Positions 28,411-38,200 of a stretch of DNA of 64,000 nt are shown one piece after another (the first letter of the stretch is position 1; each line of letters starts with the position of its first letter). Both the position numbers and the translations under genes were made by a program. Where the stretch lies: assembly GCA_018815925.1 (NCBI GenBank), contig JAHIWS010000020.1:1-64000 (forward strand), given 5' to 3'. The stretch comes from Nanobdellota archaeon (lineage in GTDB: Archaea; Nanobdellota; Nanobdellia; Pacearchaeales; GW2011-AR1). The notes beneath the pieces are model-generated. The model saw only the letters and a program-made list of their open reading frames with translations. It made no database searches and was not told the DNA's origin.

Positions 28411-28513
28411 AGTTCAAAGTTCATATCTATAGAAATATGAACTTTTGAACAATCTCTTGGTTTTTTGCTAAAAGTTCAAATAATCCAATTGAACTTTCTG
28501 AACTATTGAACAA
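28411..28513. promoter_or_regulatory. Cluster of AGTTCAA/TTGAACT repeats forming two inverted repeats
   Basis: Eight copies of the motif within 103 nt; arms AAAGTTCATAT/ATATGAACTTT and AAAGTTCAA/TTGAACTTT. Confidence 0.75.
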
Positions 28514-30283
28514 TCATAAAACCTTATATTGTCCATGAGATACTTTCTCGATTATTCCTGACACCTCCATTGTTTTGAGTGCATTATTGAAATTAGTTTT
28601 ACCAATTCCTTTGTTAGCAGCTTTTTCTAATCCTTCATTTGTTTGAAATTCTTTTATTCCTTTTTCCTTAAACCATTTCTTTAAAACTTCAATACATTTG
28701 TCCTCTTTGTTCTTTTTGACGAATTCGCCAGAGTAAACCATTTTAATCTCATCTTCAAGAAATGTAACCAAAAGTTTCATCGGTGGCAACTCTGATTCAT
28801 TTCTATTCTTTAATTGTTTCAAAACCAAATTTCCTCCCTTCCTTTCTGCTTTAAGAATTGCATCTGCATAATTTGCCAAGTCGCTTGATCCCCTTAACTC
28901 ATCCATCTCATCTCCAGCAGATCCACCCTTACGATTATGATGTAACAAAAGAATTGAGCAATTGTACTTTTCGACTAAAGGCCTTAAAGTATCGACAAAC
29001 AATTCAGATACACTTCCTGCATCATTCTCATCAAAAGAGATGGCCCTTCTATAAGTATCAATCACTAATAACTTAGGTTTATGTTCTTCCAATATTTTCT
29101 CAATTGCTTCAATGTCTCTTTTTTTATCAATCTTAATTGAAGAAAAACAAATAAATCCAATATCATATTCTCCCGTCAACCCTAATCCCTTTTTAACCAT
29201 CGAAGTTCTTTTTTTCATTATCGCATATCCATTCTCTTTATCGAGATAAATTACTTTTCCTTTTTTGGATTTGAACTTATTTAAAAAATCATTACCTGAC
29301 GCAACAGCATAACATATCAAGATAGCCAAAAAAGTTTTCAAGACTCCTGCCTTTCCGACTAACAAACACACAGATCTATTTGCGATAATCTTTTCAATTA
29401 TCCACTCTAATCCTTCGGTTTCGTAATCTTTTAAATTGCCTTCCCAGATAATATTCAGATCAACTTTCTGTTCTTTAATTTCTCGTGGTTTTAATCCATA
29501 TTTTTCTTCTGCAATTTTTAAAACATTAACAAAATCTACTTTTCTTAAAGAACCACTTTTTGCATCAGAACAATCCATAAGACCTTCCTTTACTGCGATT
29601 GCAGCTGCAGGACCCCCACCAGAATTGCATCTAAAACAGTGCCACGTATTCTTAAAAGGATTTATCCAAAAGTTAGATTTTGTCTCAGAACCATGAATAG
29701 GATGGGAACCATAATATTCACTTCCCTGTTTTTTCAATCCAGCAGTTCCCCAAATATCTACAACAGATAAGTTATCTATATCCGAATCTTGAATTATTTT
29801 TGATACAGGAATTTCTTTCTTATCTTGGAAAGGTTTAACAAATTCAATAAGCTGATCATAATTAAGATTTGTTATTGGGATGTCATTCATGGCTTCATAA
29901 ATTTTTCCAGAAGGATGAACTGATCCTGGCCCTATAACCTGAGTTCCCTGGCTCTGAACCTCTCCAATATGTTCTCCCTCTAATTTTAAAATAATTTTTT
30001 TCTTTAACCCTTCAACAAAAAAATAATTATGCATTCCATTTCCTGTTTTAACCTTAAATGTCTGAGGTAACTTTCCATCTATCAACATCTGCAATTTTGT
30101 GCTATCAGCATCTATCACTGCAAGATTATCATATCCACATAAAACCCCATAATTCTCATCAGGAAGAAAATTCTTAATTTCACTGTAAGAATATGGTTTG
30201 TTAACCCAATCTGATTCAAAAGGCTTTTTCGTTCCCTTTTTTATCCTACAGAATTTTAAGTTTTGTAATGTTTCTGGTATCAT
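28514..30283 (-). CDS. Prim-pol/RepA-type helicase replication protein
   Basis: N-terminal prim-pol-like region (LAVIDADSTK…VKTGNGMHNYFF), CHC-like zinc finger, CLLVGKAGVLKTFLAI Walker A and AAA_25-type C-terminal half. Confidence 0.85.
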   Translation of the reverse strand: MIPETLQNLKFCRIKKGTKKPFESDWVNKPYSYSEIKNFLPDENYGVLCGYDNLAVIDADSTKLQMLIDGKLPQTFKVKTGNGMHNYFFVEGLKKKIILKLEGEHIGEVQSQGTQVIGPGSVHPSGKIYEAMNDIPITNLNYDQLIEFVKPFQDKKEIPVSKIIQDSDIDNLSVVDIWGTAGLKKQGSEYYGSHPIHGSETKSNFWINPFKNTWHCFRCNSGGGPAAAIAVKEGLMDCSDAKSGSLRKVDFVNVLKIAEEKYGLKPREIKEQKVDLNIIWEGNLKDYETEGLEWIIEKIIANRSVCLLVGKAGVLKTFLAILICYAVASGNDFLNKFKSKKGKVIYLDKENGYAIMKKRTSMVKKGLGLTGEYDIGFICFSSIKIDKKRDIEAIEKILEEHKPKLLVIDTYRRAISFDENDAGSVSELFVDTLRPLVEKYNCSILLLHHNRKGGSAGDEMDELRGSSDLANYADAILKAERKGGNLVLKQLKNRNESELPPMKLLVTFLEDEIKMVYSGEFVKKNKEDKCIEVLKKWFKEKGIKEFQTNEGLEKAANKGIGKTNFNNALKTMEVSGIIEKVSHGQYKVL

Positions 30284-30600
30284 AGTATTTGCTGTCCATA
30301 TTTAATTTTGTTAATTGGTTCCTGCTTACTAAGCCAGCAGAAAAAGCATTCCTTCATGTAATAATTTTCTCGAATGAAAATCCTTCCACATTTACATTTG
30401 TATATTTTCTCTTCGTCAACTTCCATTCCAGTATTACACTCAAATCCGAGATTAACAGCACATTCGAAGCAGAGCCAGAGAATATCCCATCTACCACTGC
30501 TGTTCTGGTCAACATAATACATTTCTTTTATTCTCCCACATAGTTTACATCTCCTTCCTTTTTTCATTTTAAAAATAAAAAGGGGATTTTTCATCCCCAA
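30280..30600 (-). CDS. Zinc-ribbon protein
   Basis: CKLCGRIKE…CKCGRIFI…CFFC. Confidence 0.6.
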   Translation of the reverse strand: MGMKNPLFIFKMKKGRRCKLCGRIKEMYYVDQNSSGRWDILWLCFECAVNLGFECNTGMEVDEEKIYKCKCGRIFIRENYYMKECFFCWLSKQEPINKIKYGQQIL

Positions 30601-30604
30601 AAAA

Positions 30605-30925
30605 TTAAAGTGGCTTTAAGACAATCATTTCCTTTCCAAATTTCGGACTTTTGTCTTTAGTGATTTTCACTTTCTGACCAATCCAATTGACGTCATCTTC
30701 GCCGTACTTTCCAATCAAATTTGAAATTGAAAAGTTGTTCAAGAAAACATCAAACTTCAATTGTCCGCTGTCTACTGTTGCCACTAATCTGTCGCCATGC
30801 TTGGTTTCCAGGTCCTTAATTTTCTGGATGGAAACATCCATTTCCTTAACATATTCCAGATCTTCATCGGACGTCGGTTTGACCTTGATGGTCGGCAGAA
30901 TTTCTTTAGCTTTTCTAAGCACCAT
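30605..30925 (-). CDS. Small OB-fold/SSB-like replication accessory protein (tentative)
   Basis: WIGQKVKITKDKSPKFGKEMIVLKPL and position next to the replication gene. Confidence 0.45.
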   Translation of the reverse strand: MVLRKAKEILPTIKVKPTSDEDLEYVKEMDVSIQKIKDLETKHGDRLVATVDSGQLKFDVFLNNFSISNLIGKYGEDDVNWIGQKVKITKDKSPKFGKEMIVLKPL

Positions 30926-30965
30926 TGTTTAACCTCCTGCAATTTAATTATCTCTTCGAAGAGCA

Positions 30966-31151
30966 TCATTTTTCCGCCTCCTCTAAAGTCGAAATTTCAG
31001 AAATAGAAAGGAGGACAATTTTCCCAGTTTTATCTCTAATTTTTATAAAAGAATTGTCTGCAGCTAACAAATGCCCACGGTAATAAAAGCTACTCCTTAA
31101 AATTATTTTGACATATTTCCCAATCAAATTATTACAATCAATCGAATCCAT
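30966..31151 (-). CDS. Sm-like small protein
   Basis: LIGKYVKIILRSSFYYRGHLLAADNSFIKIRDKTGKIVLLSISEISTLE resembles the Sm1/Sm2 pattern. Confidence 0.55.
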   Translation of the reverse strand: MDSIDCNNLIGKYVKIILRSSFYYRGHLLAADNSFIKIRDKTGKIVLLSISEISTLEEAEK

Positions 31152-31153
31152 TT

Positions 31154-31336
31154 TTACCTCTTTTTTTTAATCTCCTCGAGAATTTGATTTAATTTTACTT
31201 CGACACTTTTTGATTGAAACATTCTTGATCGACAAAAAGAGGTTACAGTAGGGAACCCTTCCATCTTCGCAAGTTTCTCCAATCTCTCTTTCTCTTCCTT
31301 CGTCGCCTTTATCATAACGAAATGATTTTTAGCCAT
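31154..31336 (-). CDS. Ribbon-helix-helix-like regulator
   Basis: MIKATKEEKERLEKLAKMEGFPTVTSFCRSRMFQ; paralogous to 14551-14730. Confidence 0.6.
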   Translation of the reverse strand: MAKNHFVMIKATKEEKERLEKLAKMEGFPTVTSFCRSRMFQSKSVEVKLNQILEEIKKKR

Positions 31337-31538
31337 TTTTCACCTCTTCAAATTTAATAAGTGTATTTTTTCCAGTGCTAAGAATTATAATTTGCCCATT
31401 CATTTTCAAAATTTCAAGAATTTCTTTAACAGTTCTGTATCTCAACATAGCCTCTGAACAGATTTGGGAAGGAGAAACAGCTACATCTTTCTCCCTTAGA
31501 TAATTTAACACCTTTTGAATAGATTTTGTATTTGCCAT
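31329..31538 (-). CDS. Winged-helix regulator
   Basis: VLNYLREKDVAVSPSQICSEAMLRYRTVKEILEIL. Confidence 0.6.
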   Translation of the reverse strand: MANTKSIQKVLNYLREKDVAVSPSQICSEAMLRYRTVKEILEILKMNGQIIILSTGKNTLIKFEEVKNG

Positions 31539-31545
31539 CTTGTTT

Positions 31546-31606
31546 GATATTTAATATCAATCAATAGTTCTTTTTTTATAAATCTTTTGGTTGGATATTA
31601 AGTATC
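31546..31606. promoter_or_regulatory. Two GATATTNARTATC palindromic operators between divergent regulators
   Basis: GATATTTAATATC at 31546-31558 and GATATTAAGTATC at 31594-31606. Confidence 0.65.
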
Positions 31607-31662
31607 ATACTAATACTACACAATGACAACATTTATAAAATCAGTTTGACATAAAATACAAT

Positions 31663-32580
31663 ATGGATATAAAAAAGAGCAGCAGCGGAAGAGACAAGAT
31701 AAAAGTTATTGAAAGTGTCCCATATAGCCAATTAATATTTTTGATCTCCTCTGGAAAAACCTATGCATTAGAGATAGCTAAAGCCAGAGGGAAAAAAGAT
31801 AGCTCCCCAACAGCAAAACAATTGGACCAGTTAAAAAAAAGGGGGTTTCTAACTTCAAAAAAAGGGGGGTTACTTAATAAGAATATTTATTCAATTAATT
31901 GGAAAAAAATTAATAAAGAATTTGTCAATTATGTTTTTAACATTTTCGAGAAAGATGTTAAAGATTATAAAAAAATAAGTAAAAAAGAGCAGGATGAACC
32001 AAAGGAAAATCACTACAACGAACTTCTAAAAAAAATAAAAACCAAAAACTTTGATAAGGATATCAAAAACCACGAGTACCTCATCACGTTATTAAAACTT
32101 ACCTTCCCTCTTGTTGAGAATAGAGAAAAAACCATTAGAGAGATATTTGAAGATTTAAGAATAAATTTTCCTCAACCACCAGGCACTTTTGTTGATCACC
32201 CTTCAAAATTTCATGATGAAAAAAAGAGAAGAGAATCAGGAGAATACTACACAGATCTTATTGAAGGGAGAAAAAGAGATGAAAAATACGCCCAACTAGA
32301 AGAGTTCATTAAAATAACAAGAGGTGTTTCAGATACAGTTGGAATGCGTGGTATTGAACGTCTATGGAAATATCTGCAAATCAAATATACTGCTTCACAC
32401 CCAAATAATGAAATAAGAAAAGAATTATTGCAAACAGTTCCAAAAGAGGTGATGGAAATTATAAAAGAAAATTGTTTCAAAGGAACAAAACCCACCGAAA
32501 ATAAAGAAGAAGATTCTGAAAATGCAAATCAAAATGTTGTCTTATCGACGGAAAAAGGAGAAATTGAAAATGAAAAGTAA
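31663..32580 (+). CDS. Element regulator-like protein with N-terminal winged-helix-like region
   Basis: YALEIAKARGKKDSSPTAKQLDQLKKRGFLTSKKGG. Confidence 0.5.
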   Translation: MDIKKSSSGRDKIKVIESVPYSQLIFLISSGKTYALEIAKARGKKDSSPTAKQLDQLKKRGFLTSKKGGLLNKNIYSINWKKINKEFVNYVFNIFEKDVKDYKKISKKEQDEPKENHYNELLKKIKTKNFDKDIKNHEYLITLLKLTFPLVENREKTIREIFEDLRINFPQPPGTFVDHPSKFHDEKKRRESGEYYTDLIEGRKRDEKYAQLEEFIKITRGVSDTVGMRGIERLWKYLQIKYTASHPNNEIRKELLQTVPKEVMEIIKENCFKGTKPTENKEEDSENANQNVVLSTEKGEIENEK

Positions 32581-32676
32581 ATGTTCCTTTTATACCACAC
32601 CTATCCTAAAACAGATACCGGCCCAATATGTTCTTACAGCCCCTGATACCCTCGAATTTAAAGGTTTTAGCTCTAT

Positions 32677-33828
32677 GTGCATTCTTGGTACTTTACAGGC
32701 TTAATTCCAGGAATCCACATAAATCTTGTAGGGGTTTCTATTGTTTCTTTATCAGCATCTTTACTAGCATCTATAAACCCTCTTTATCTTTTGATTTTTA
32801 TTGTTGCAACGGCAATCACCCACACTTTTCTTGATTTTATTCCTAGTGTTTTTTTAGGATGCCCAGACACAGACACAGAACTTTCAATTTTACCGGGCCA
32901 TGAACTTTTAAAAAAAGGCCAAGGATATTCTGCAATAATGCTAACTGCCTATGGGAGTCTAGCAGCAATATTTTTATTACTTATTATTACTTGGCCTTCA
33001 ATAATAATTATTTCAAAAATACAAAACATTCTTCCAATAATAATTCCAGGATTATTAGTATTAGCTACTCTTTTTTTAATTTCAACAGAAAAAAATAAAT
33101 CAAAGGCGATATTTGCCTTTCTCTTAACAGGAATCTTAGGATTAATTATTTTAAATTTAGAAAAAGTTGACCAACCTCTTCTTCCTTTATTAACAGGATT
33201 ATTTGGAGGGGCAACAATTTTATTATCTATAAAAAACAAAACCCAAATTCCCAAACAAACTCTTAAACTAACAAAAACTAAAATTTCCAAACCCATCTTA
33301 GGAGCTTTAATAGCATCCCCAATATGCTCTTTTCTTCCAGGTTTAGGATCAGGACAAGCAGCAATCATAGGAAATTCAATTGCCCAAACAAATAAAAAAG
33401 GTTTTCTAATTTTATTAGGTGCAACAAATACTTTAGTAATGGGTTTTTCTTTTATCTCATTGTATGCAATATTAAAAACAAGAACAGGAGCAGCATCAGC
33501 AATTAAAGAAATTTTGGGAACCTTGGAAACAAATTATTTAATTTTAATCCTGTTAGTAATTTTAATTTCAGGAGTAATTTCTTTTTATTTAACAAAAAAC
33601 TTAGCAAAATTCTTTTCACACAAAATAACAAAAATAAATTACACAAAAATTTCCCTAGCGACCCTATTAATATTAACACTAATTGTTGTCTTAGTTTCAG
33701 GTTTTTGGGGCTTGCTGATTTTAATAATCTCAACTCTAACAGGAATCTATTGCATCAAACTAAAAGTAAAAAGAACTCTTATGATGGGTTGTCTAATGTT
33801 ACAGACGATTTTATGGTATTTGTTTTAA
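32677..33828 (+). CDS. TctA/DUF112-like membrane permease, 3' part restarted from an element-provided GTG
   Basis: GLIPGIHINLVGV…ATAITHTFLDFIPSVFLGCPD…LPG motif family pattern; first 8 codons lie in the element. Confidence 0.8.
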   Translation: MHSWYFTGLIPGIHINLVGVSIVSLSASLLASINPLYLLIFIVATAITHTFLDFIPSVFLGCPDTDTELSILPGHELLKKGQGYSAIMLTAYGSLAAIFLLLIITWPSIIIISKIQNILPIIIPGLLVLATLFLISTEKNKSKAIFAFLLTGILGLIILNLEKVDQPLLPLLTGLFGGATILLSIKNKTQIPKQTLKLTKTKISKPILGALIASPICSFLPGLGSGQAAIIGNSIAQTNKKGFLILLGATNTLVMGFSFISLYAILKTRTGAASAIKEILGTLETNYLILILLVILISGVISFYLTKNLAKFFSHKITKINYTKISLATLLILTLIVVLVSGFWGLLILIISTLTGIYCIKLKVKRTLMMGCLMLQTILWYLF

Positions 33829-35237
33829 GCTTCAACCTCTCTCCAACAGCCAGGACACAAATTCTCTGCAGGCAAACCAACTGCCTCAACCATATCATTA
33901 AAATATTGAAATTTCAGACTAGTCAAACCTAAATCCATCCTAATAACTTCCACCATCCGGCCATATTTTTCAGAGTTCTCATCTGTATAAGATGTAATAT
34001 CAAAAACATCTCTACCTTCAACTTTTTTCATTGCTCTTCTAGTAGCTAAATCCATTATTGATTTTGATCTTGAAAAATTTAAAAAATTACAAGCATGTGT
34101 CAAAGGTGGACAAGAAATCCTGGCATGAACCTCTGTTGCACCATGTTTAAACAATTCTCGAACCTTTTCTTTTAATTGTGTTCCTCTAACAATAGAATCT
34201 TCTGTAATTATAATTTTTTTATTTTTAATAATTCTCCTATTTCCAATTAATTTATACTCTGCAACTAAATCCCTTATTTTTTGATCTTGAGGCATAAAAC
34301 TCCTCCCCCATGTCGGAGTATACTTTACAAAACCCCTCTCATAAGGCAAACCACTCTTATTACTATATCCTATCCCGCTCCCAACACCAGAATCAGGGAT
34401 TCCAAAAACAAAATCAACATCAAACCCTCCCTCATCTAAATCTCTTTGAGCAAGAAATTCTCCAAATTGATACCTAATTTGTTCAGCATTAACCCCTTCA
34501 TAACAAGAAGTAGGAAAACCATAATAAATTGGTAAAAAAGTACATAATTGTAATTTATTTCTAGGTTCTTTCAACTGCCTATACACTTCATTTGTCAAAA
34601 GCCCAATTTCTCCAGGCCCTAAATCTTTTTCAAATTCAAAACCAAGATTTTCAAAAGCAGTAGTTTCAGAAGTAGCAGCCATACTGCCAAGCTTTCTTCC
34701 AACAACAATAGGAGTCCTACCAGATTTATCTCTAGCAAGATAAATTCCCTCTTTAGTAAGTAACATTAATGAAGAACTTCCCTTAATCTCATTTTGCATA
34801 ATCTCAATACCCTCAACAAAACTTTTTCCTTGAGAAATTAGATTAGCAATTAACTCAACTTGATTAAATTCTTCCTCAGTATTTTCAATAAAATTTTTTC
34901 CTTTTTCAAGCTCTCTTAAAGCAAGTTTCTCTAAATTTGCAATTTTTCCAACATGTGCTAACGCATAATTCCCTAAATGTGATTTAATTTTAAATGGTTG
35001 CACTTCATAATCACTAACAACCCCAATTCCACTCCTGGCCTTAACATTTTCTTTAAAATTAAAAAGCTGGGGTCTAAAAGGATAAAGCCCAATACTTTTT
35101 ATCTTATAGTGAATATCTTTCCTATCATAAACAGCCATCCCTCCAATTTTAGTTCCCAAATGAAACTGGTAATCTGTTCCATAAAACAAATCATCTACAC
35201 AATTTCGATCTGAAACAATTCCAAATATCCCTGACAT
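33825..35237 (-). CDS. purF: Amidophosphoribosyltransferase (PurF-like), Ser in place of the catalytic N-terminal Cys
   Basis: MSGIFGIVSD; VFGIPDSGVGSGIGYSNKSGLPY; KKIIITEDSIVRGTQ PRTase motif. Confidence 0.85.
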   Translation of the reverse strand: MSGIFGIVSDRNCVDDLFYGTDYQFHLGTKIGGMAVYDRKDIHYKIKSIGLYPFRPQLFNFKENVKARSGIGVVSDYEVQPFKIKSHLGNYALAHVGKIANLEKLALRELEKGKNFIENTEEEFNQVELIANLISQGKSFVEGIEIMQNEIKGSSSLMLLTKEGIYLARDKSGRTPIVVGRKLGSMAATSETTAFENLGFEFEKDLGPGEIGLLTNEVYRQLKEPRNKLQLCTFLPIYYGFPTSCYEGVNAEQIRYQFGEFLAQRDLDEGGFDVDFVFGIPDSGVGSGIGYSNKSGLPYERGFVKYTPTWGRSFMPQDQKIRDLVAEYKLIGNRRIIKNKKIIITEDSIVRGTQLKEKVRELFKHGATEVHARISCPPLTHACNFLNFSRSKSIMDLATRRAMKKVEGRDVFDITSYTDENSEKYGRMVEVIRMDLGLTSLKFQYFNDMVEAVGLPAENLCPGCWREVEA

Positions 35238-35289
35238 AAAAACAAAAATTCAACCCCTCTTTTAAATTAAATTGTGGTAAAATAGGTAA

Positions 35290-38200
35290 TTAAACCCATT
35301 CTCCTAAACCTGTTTGTTTTTCAGCTTCCTTACCAAAAATACTATCAATATATCCTTTAACAAGTTCAAGGTTTTGTTTTACATAGGGTGAAAGATTATA
35401 CTGCTTGGCTAAATTAAGCGCAGGTTCTAAATACTTTTTAATTCCACCTTCATGAACTGTAAAAATTATTTTACCTCCACACTTAGGACAAATCCCTGTT
35501 AAAGGAGGCCTCCTTAAAATCTCATTGCAAGCAACACACCTAAATTCTTGGGTAGAAAACTTTCTTAAATTCCCCCTAAGATCTTTCATAAAATGTCTTT
35601 CAATTACTAACCTTGCTGTATCTGAAGTGTCGACAGCCCTTATTTTCTCAACTAACTCCATTTGATGTTTAAGTTTTTCTTGCATTGTTCCAAGACTTTT
35701 ATAAGAAGAACATCTTATTCCTTTATTAAAATCAAAGGTATCATGTGTATAACCCATTCCAATAAAAGGATTTTCTCCTTTGTCCAATAAACTTTTAACA
35801 TTTTTTATTTTTACTTCAGACGAGTGTTTTTTTTGTTCAGCAGCCCGATAAAGTTCTAAAGGATAGCTCTTTACAAATTCAAAATCTAAAATCTGATCAT
35901 CTACTTCCCCTGCATCAATTTTTGCATTTAAAACTAATGGAGCATCTTGGGTTCCTCCTCTGTGGCTTGGCAAAAACTGTCTTGAAAAATTTAACAAAAC
36001 ATCGCCCAACAACATCACAGCCATTTCATCACCATCACAATCTCTTCTAATAGCCGCGTGCATATAAGGAGAAGCTAAAAGCCCAAGAGTTTTTGAAAAA
36101 CCAATAAATCTACAAATTACTCCTGCACAATTATGGGGTGCCATACACACACCCATTTTACCTATTAAGTCATCCCTATTTTTTACATTATAAAAAGGTT
36201 TTAATTTGTAAAACCTAACAAGTTCCTCATCAACAAAATTAGCAACCCTAATAAAAACATCATCAGCTTTTTCATCAGGTGTATCAGGAGAACTTGGAAG
36301 AAGAATATCATGAGGCATTAATTCTATTATTTGTTCTTCATTTACAATATCTTTTCCATCTATATCCTTAACATACCCCAGGTCCCTTAATTTTTCAACA
36401 TCCACACCTATTTCCCTTGGTTTAAATGCAACCAAAGGAAGTTCAGTAGCATCAAACCTAATTGTCCCATCTTTATTTACTTGCAGCTCATTTCTTGCTC
36501 TTAAAATGCCTTTAGAAAGATTTTCCATCATATGTCCCTCTGAACTCGTACCTCTAACCCCTTTAATTAACAAAGGTATTTCTGTTTTTGAAAGCCCAAG
36601 ATTTCCAACTGCTTCATTAAAAAAATGATTTATGTCCAAAGAAAAAGTACAATAAGTTTGTTTATATTCATGTTCTTCACAAGCAACAAAACTTTTTTCC
36701 TTGCACCTAGGACAATAATACATTTTTCGAGTTTTACACCCGCAAATTTCACAAACAGAATAAATTGTTTCTTTTTTACACTTATCACAATTGTAAATTG
36801 GAAATGCACTTCTAACACTCCCTTGCTCACAAGCAGCCTGAATACTCCTTAATCTTCCTCCTTCTTTTCCAACAGGAAATAAAACATTTGGGCTTCCAAC
36901 AAGTTTCCTAAGTTTTGCTTTTTCAGGGCGCCCCATTCGTGCCCCAATAAATTCTCCTGATTTATCTCTAATTTCAAACTCAGAAACAGAATTAACAATC
37001 TCCAAAATATTTTTACCAGATTTGAATTTATTTTCATCCATAAAATCCCTTAATAAATTTTTTTTATTGCAAACAAGTTCAAAATCAAGACCAAGATTAG
37101 CCAATAAAGCTTTACTATGTTCTTTATTTAAAACAACATTTTCAATTGTAACCACATGTTCTATACCTAATAATTCCAAAGCTCGCTTTCCTTGCTTAAA
37201 ATTTTCTTGATCTATTTTTGCATATGGAAAAATTATTTTTCCATCAATCTTTGAAACTTTTAACCATTCAATAAGATTAAAAAATTCTAAAGGAGAAATT
37301 TCCTTCCAATAAAAAATATAATTTGGGTGCAAAGAAATCTCAAATTCCCTGCTTATTTTAACAGCCGTATCAAAATCTATATTAAAAAAATTTAAATTTC
37401 TTGAAAATTCTTTATCTTTCTCTTGTAATTCCAACCCCCACCACTCTTCAACATATCCTGGTTTAATCAAATCAGCATTTCTGTTTGCAACATCACTAAA
37501 AGGAAAAAGAATGTCCCCTAGATAAATAATCTCCTCTACATCAGGGTAAAATAATTTTGCTTCTTCAATTGATTTTAATTTTTTTACACTTCCATTAAAT
37601 AATTTAACTATAGGCCCATCTATCTGATCACAAACCGTGATTGCTGCCCCTTTAGTTGGTTTTTCAATCTTTAATTGACTTCCAATAGCCAAAAAACTAT
37701 CTGTTATTGCCATTGTAGCAGGGTGTACAGAAGCTGCACTAAATCCAGACACCCTTCCCCTTCCATACCTAAATCTAAACGCTCCTGATCTTGAAGGATG
37801 CCCAAAAACAGGTCTTCCAGCAACAAGATCTTTAATATAAGTTGGGGAATCAAGTGCCTTTCCCACATCCCTTTTTTCATGAATTTTAATATACTCTTCA
37901 AGAAAATCAAAACCAGTGGATTTAAATCCTCTTTTTTTTAAACTTGTCAAAAGCCTAAAACCTTTTGCAGCTTTTTGAGCCAAACCTTCTCCAAGAATTA
38001 AACAAAATCCACTCCTCAAATAATTAGTTTCAACTCTTTCTAAATTTTTATAATTAGATACTTCAAGTTTTTCAGAAGGATCTCCTGAAACTTGGATAGG
38101 AAGATTCTTTGCTAAAAAAAGTGTTTCTTCTTCTGTAGGCATATATTGGAGATTAGTGATTCTATCATGAAAATCAGAGAGTTCTGTAAATACTCTTTTT

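Larger units (their letters stand above)
13083..32700. mobile_element. Integrated provirus/satellite-like element, about 19.6 kb, ACAGGC cores at 13083-13088 and 32695-32700
   Basis: Interrupted gene rejoins in frame; integrase just inside the left end; prim-pol/RepA, terminase and RM genes inside. Confidence 0.85.
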
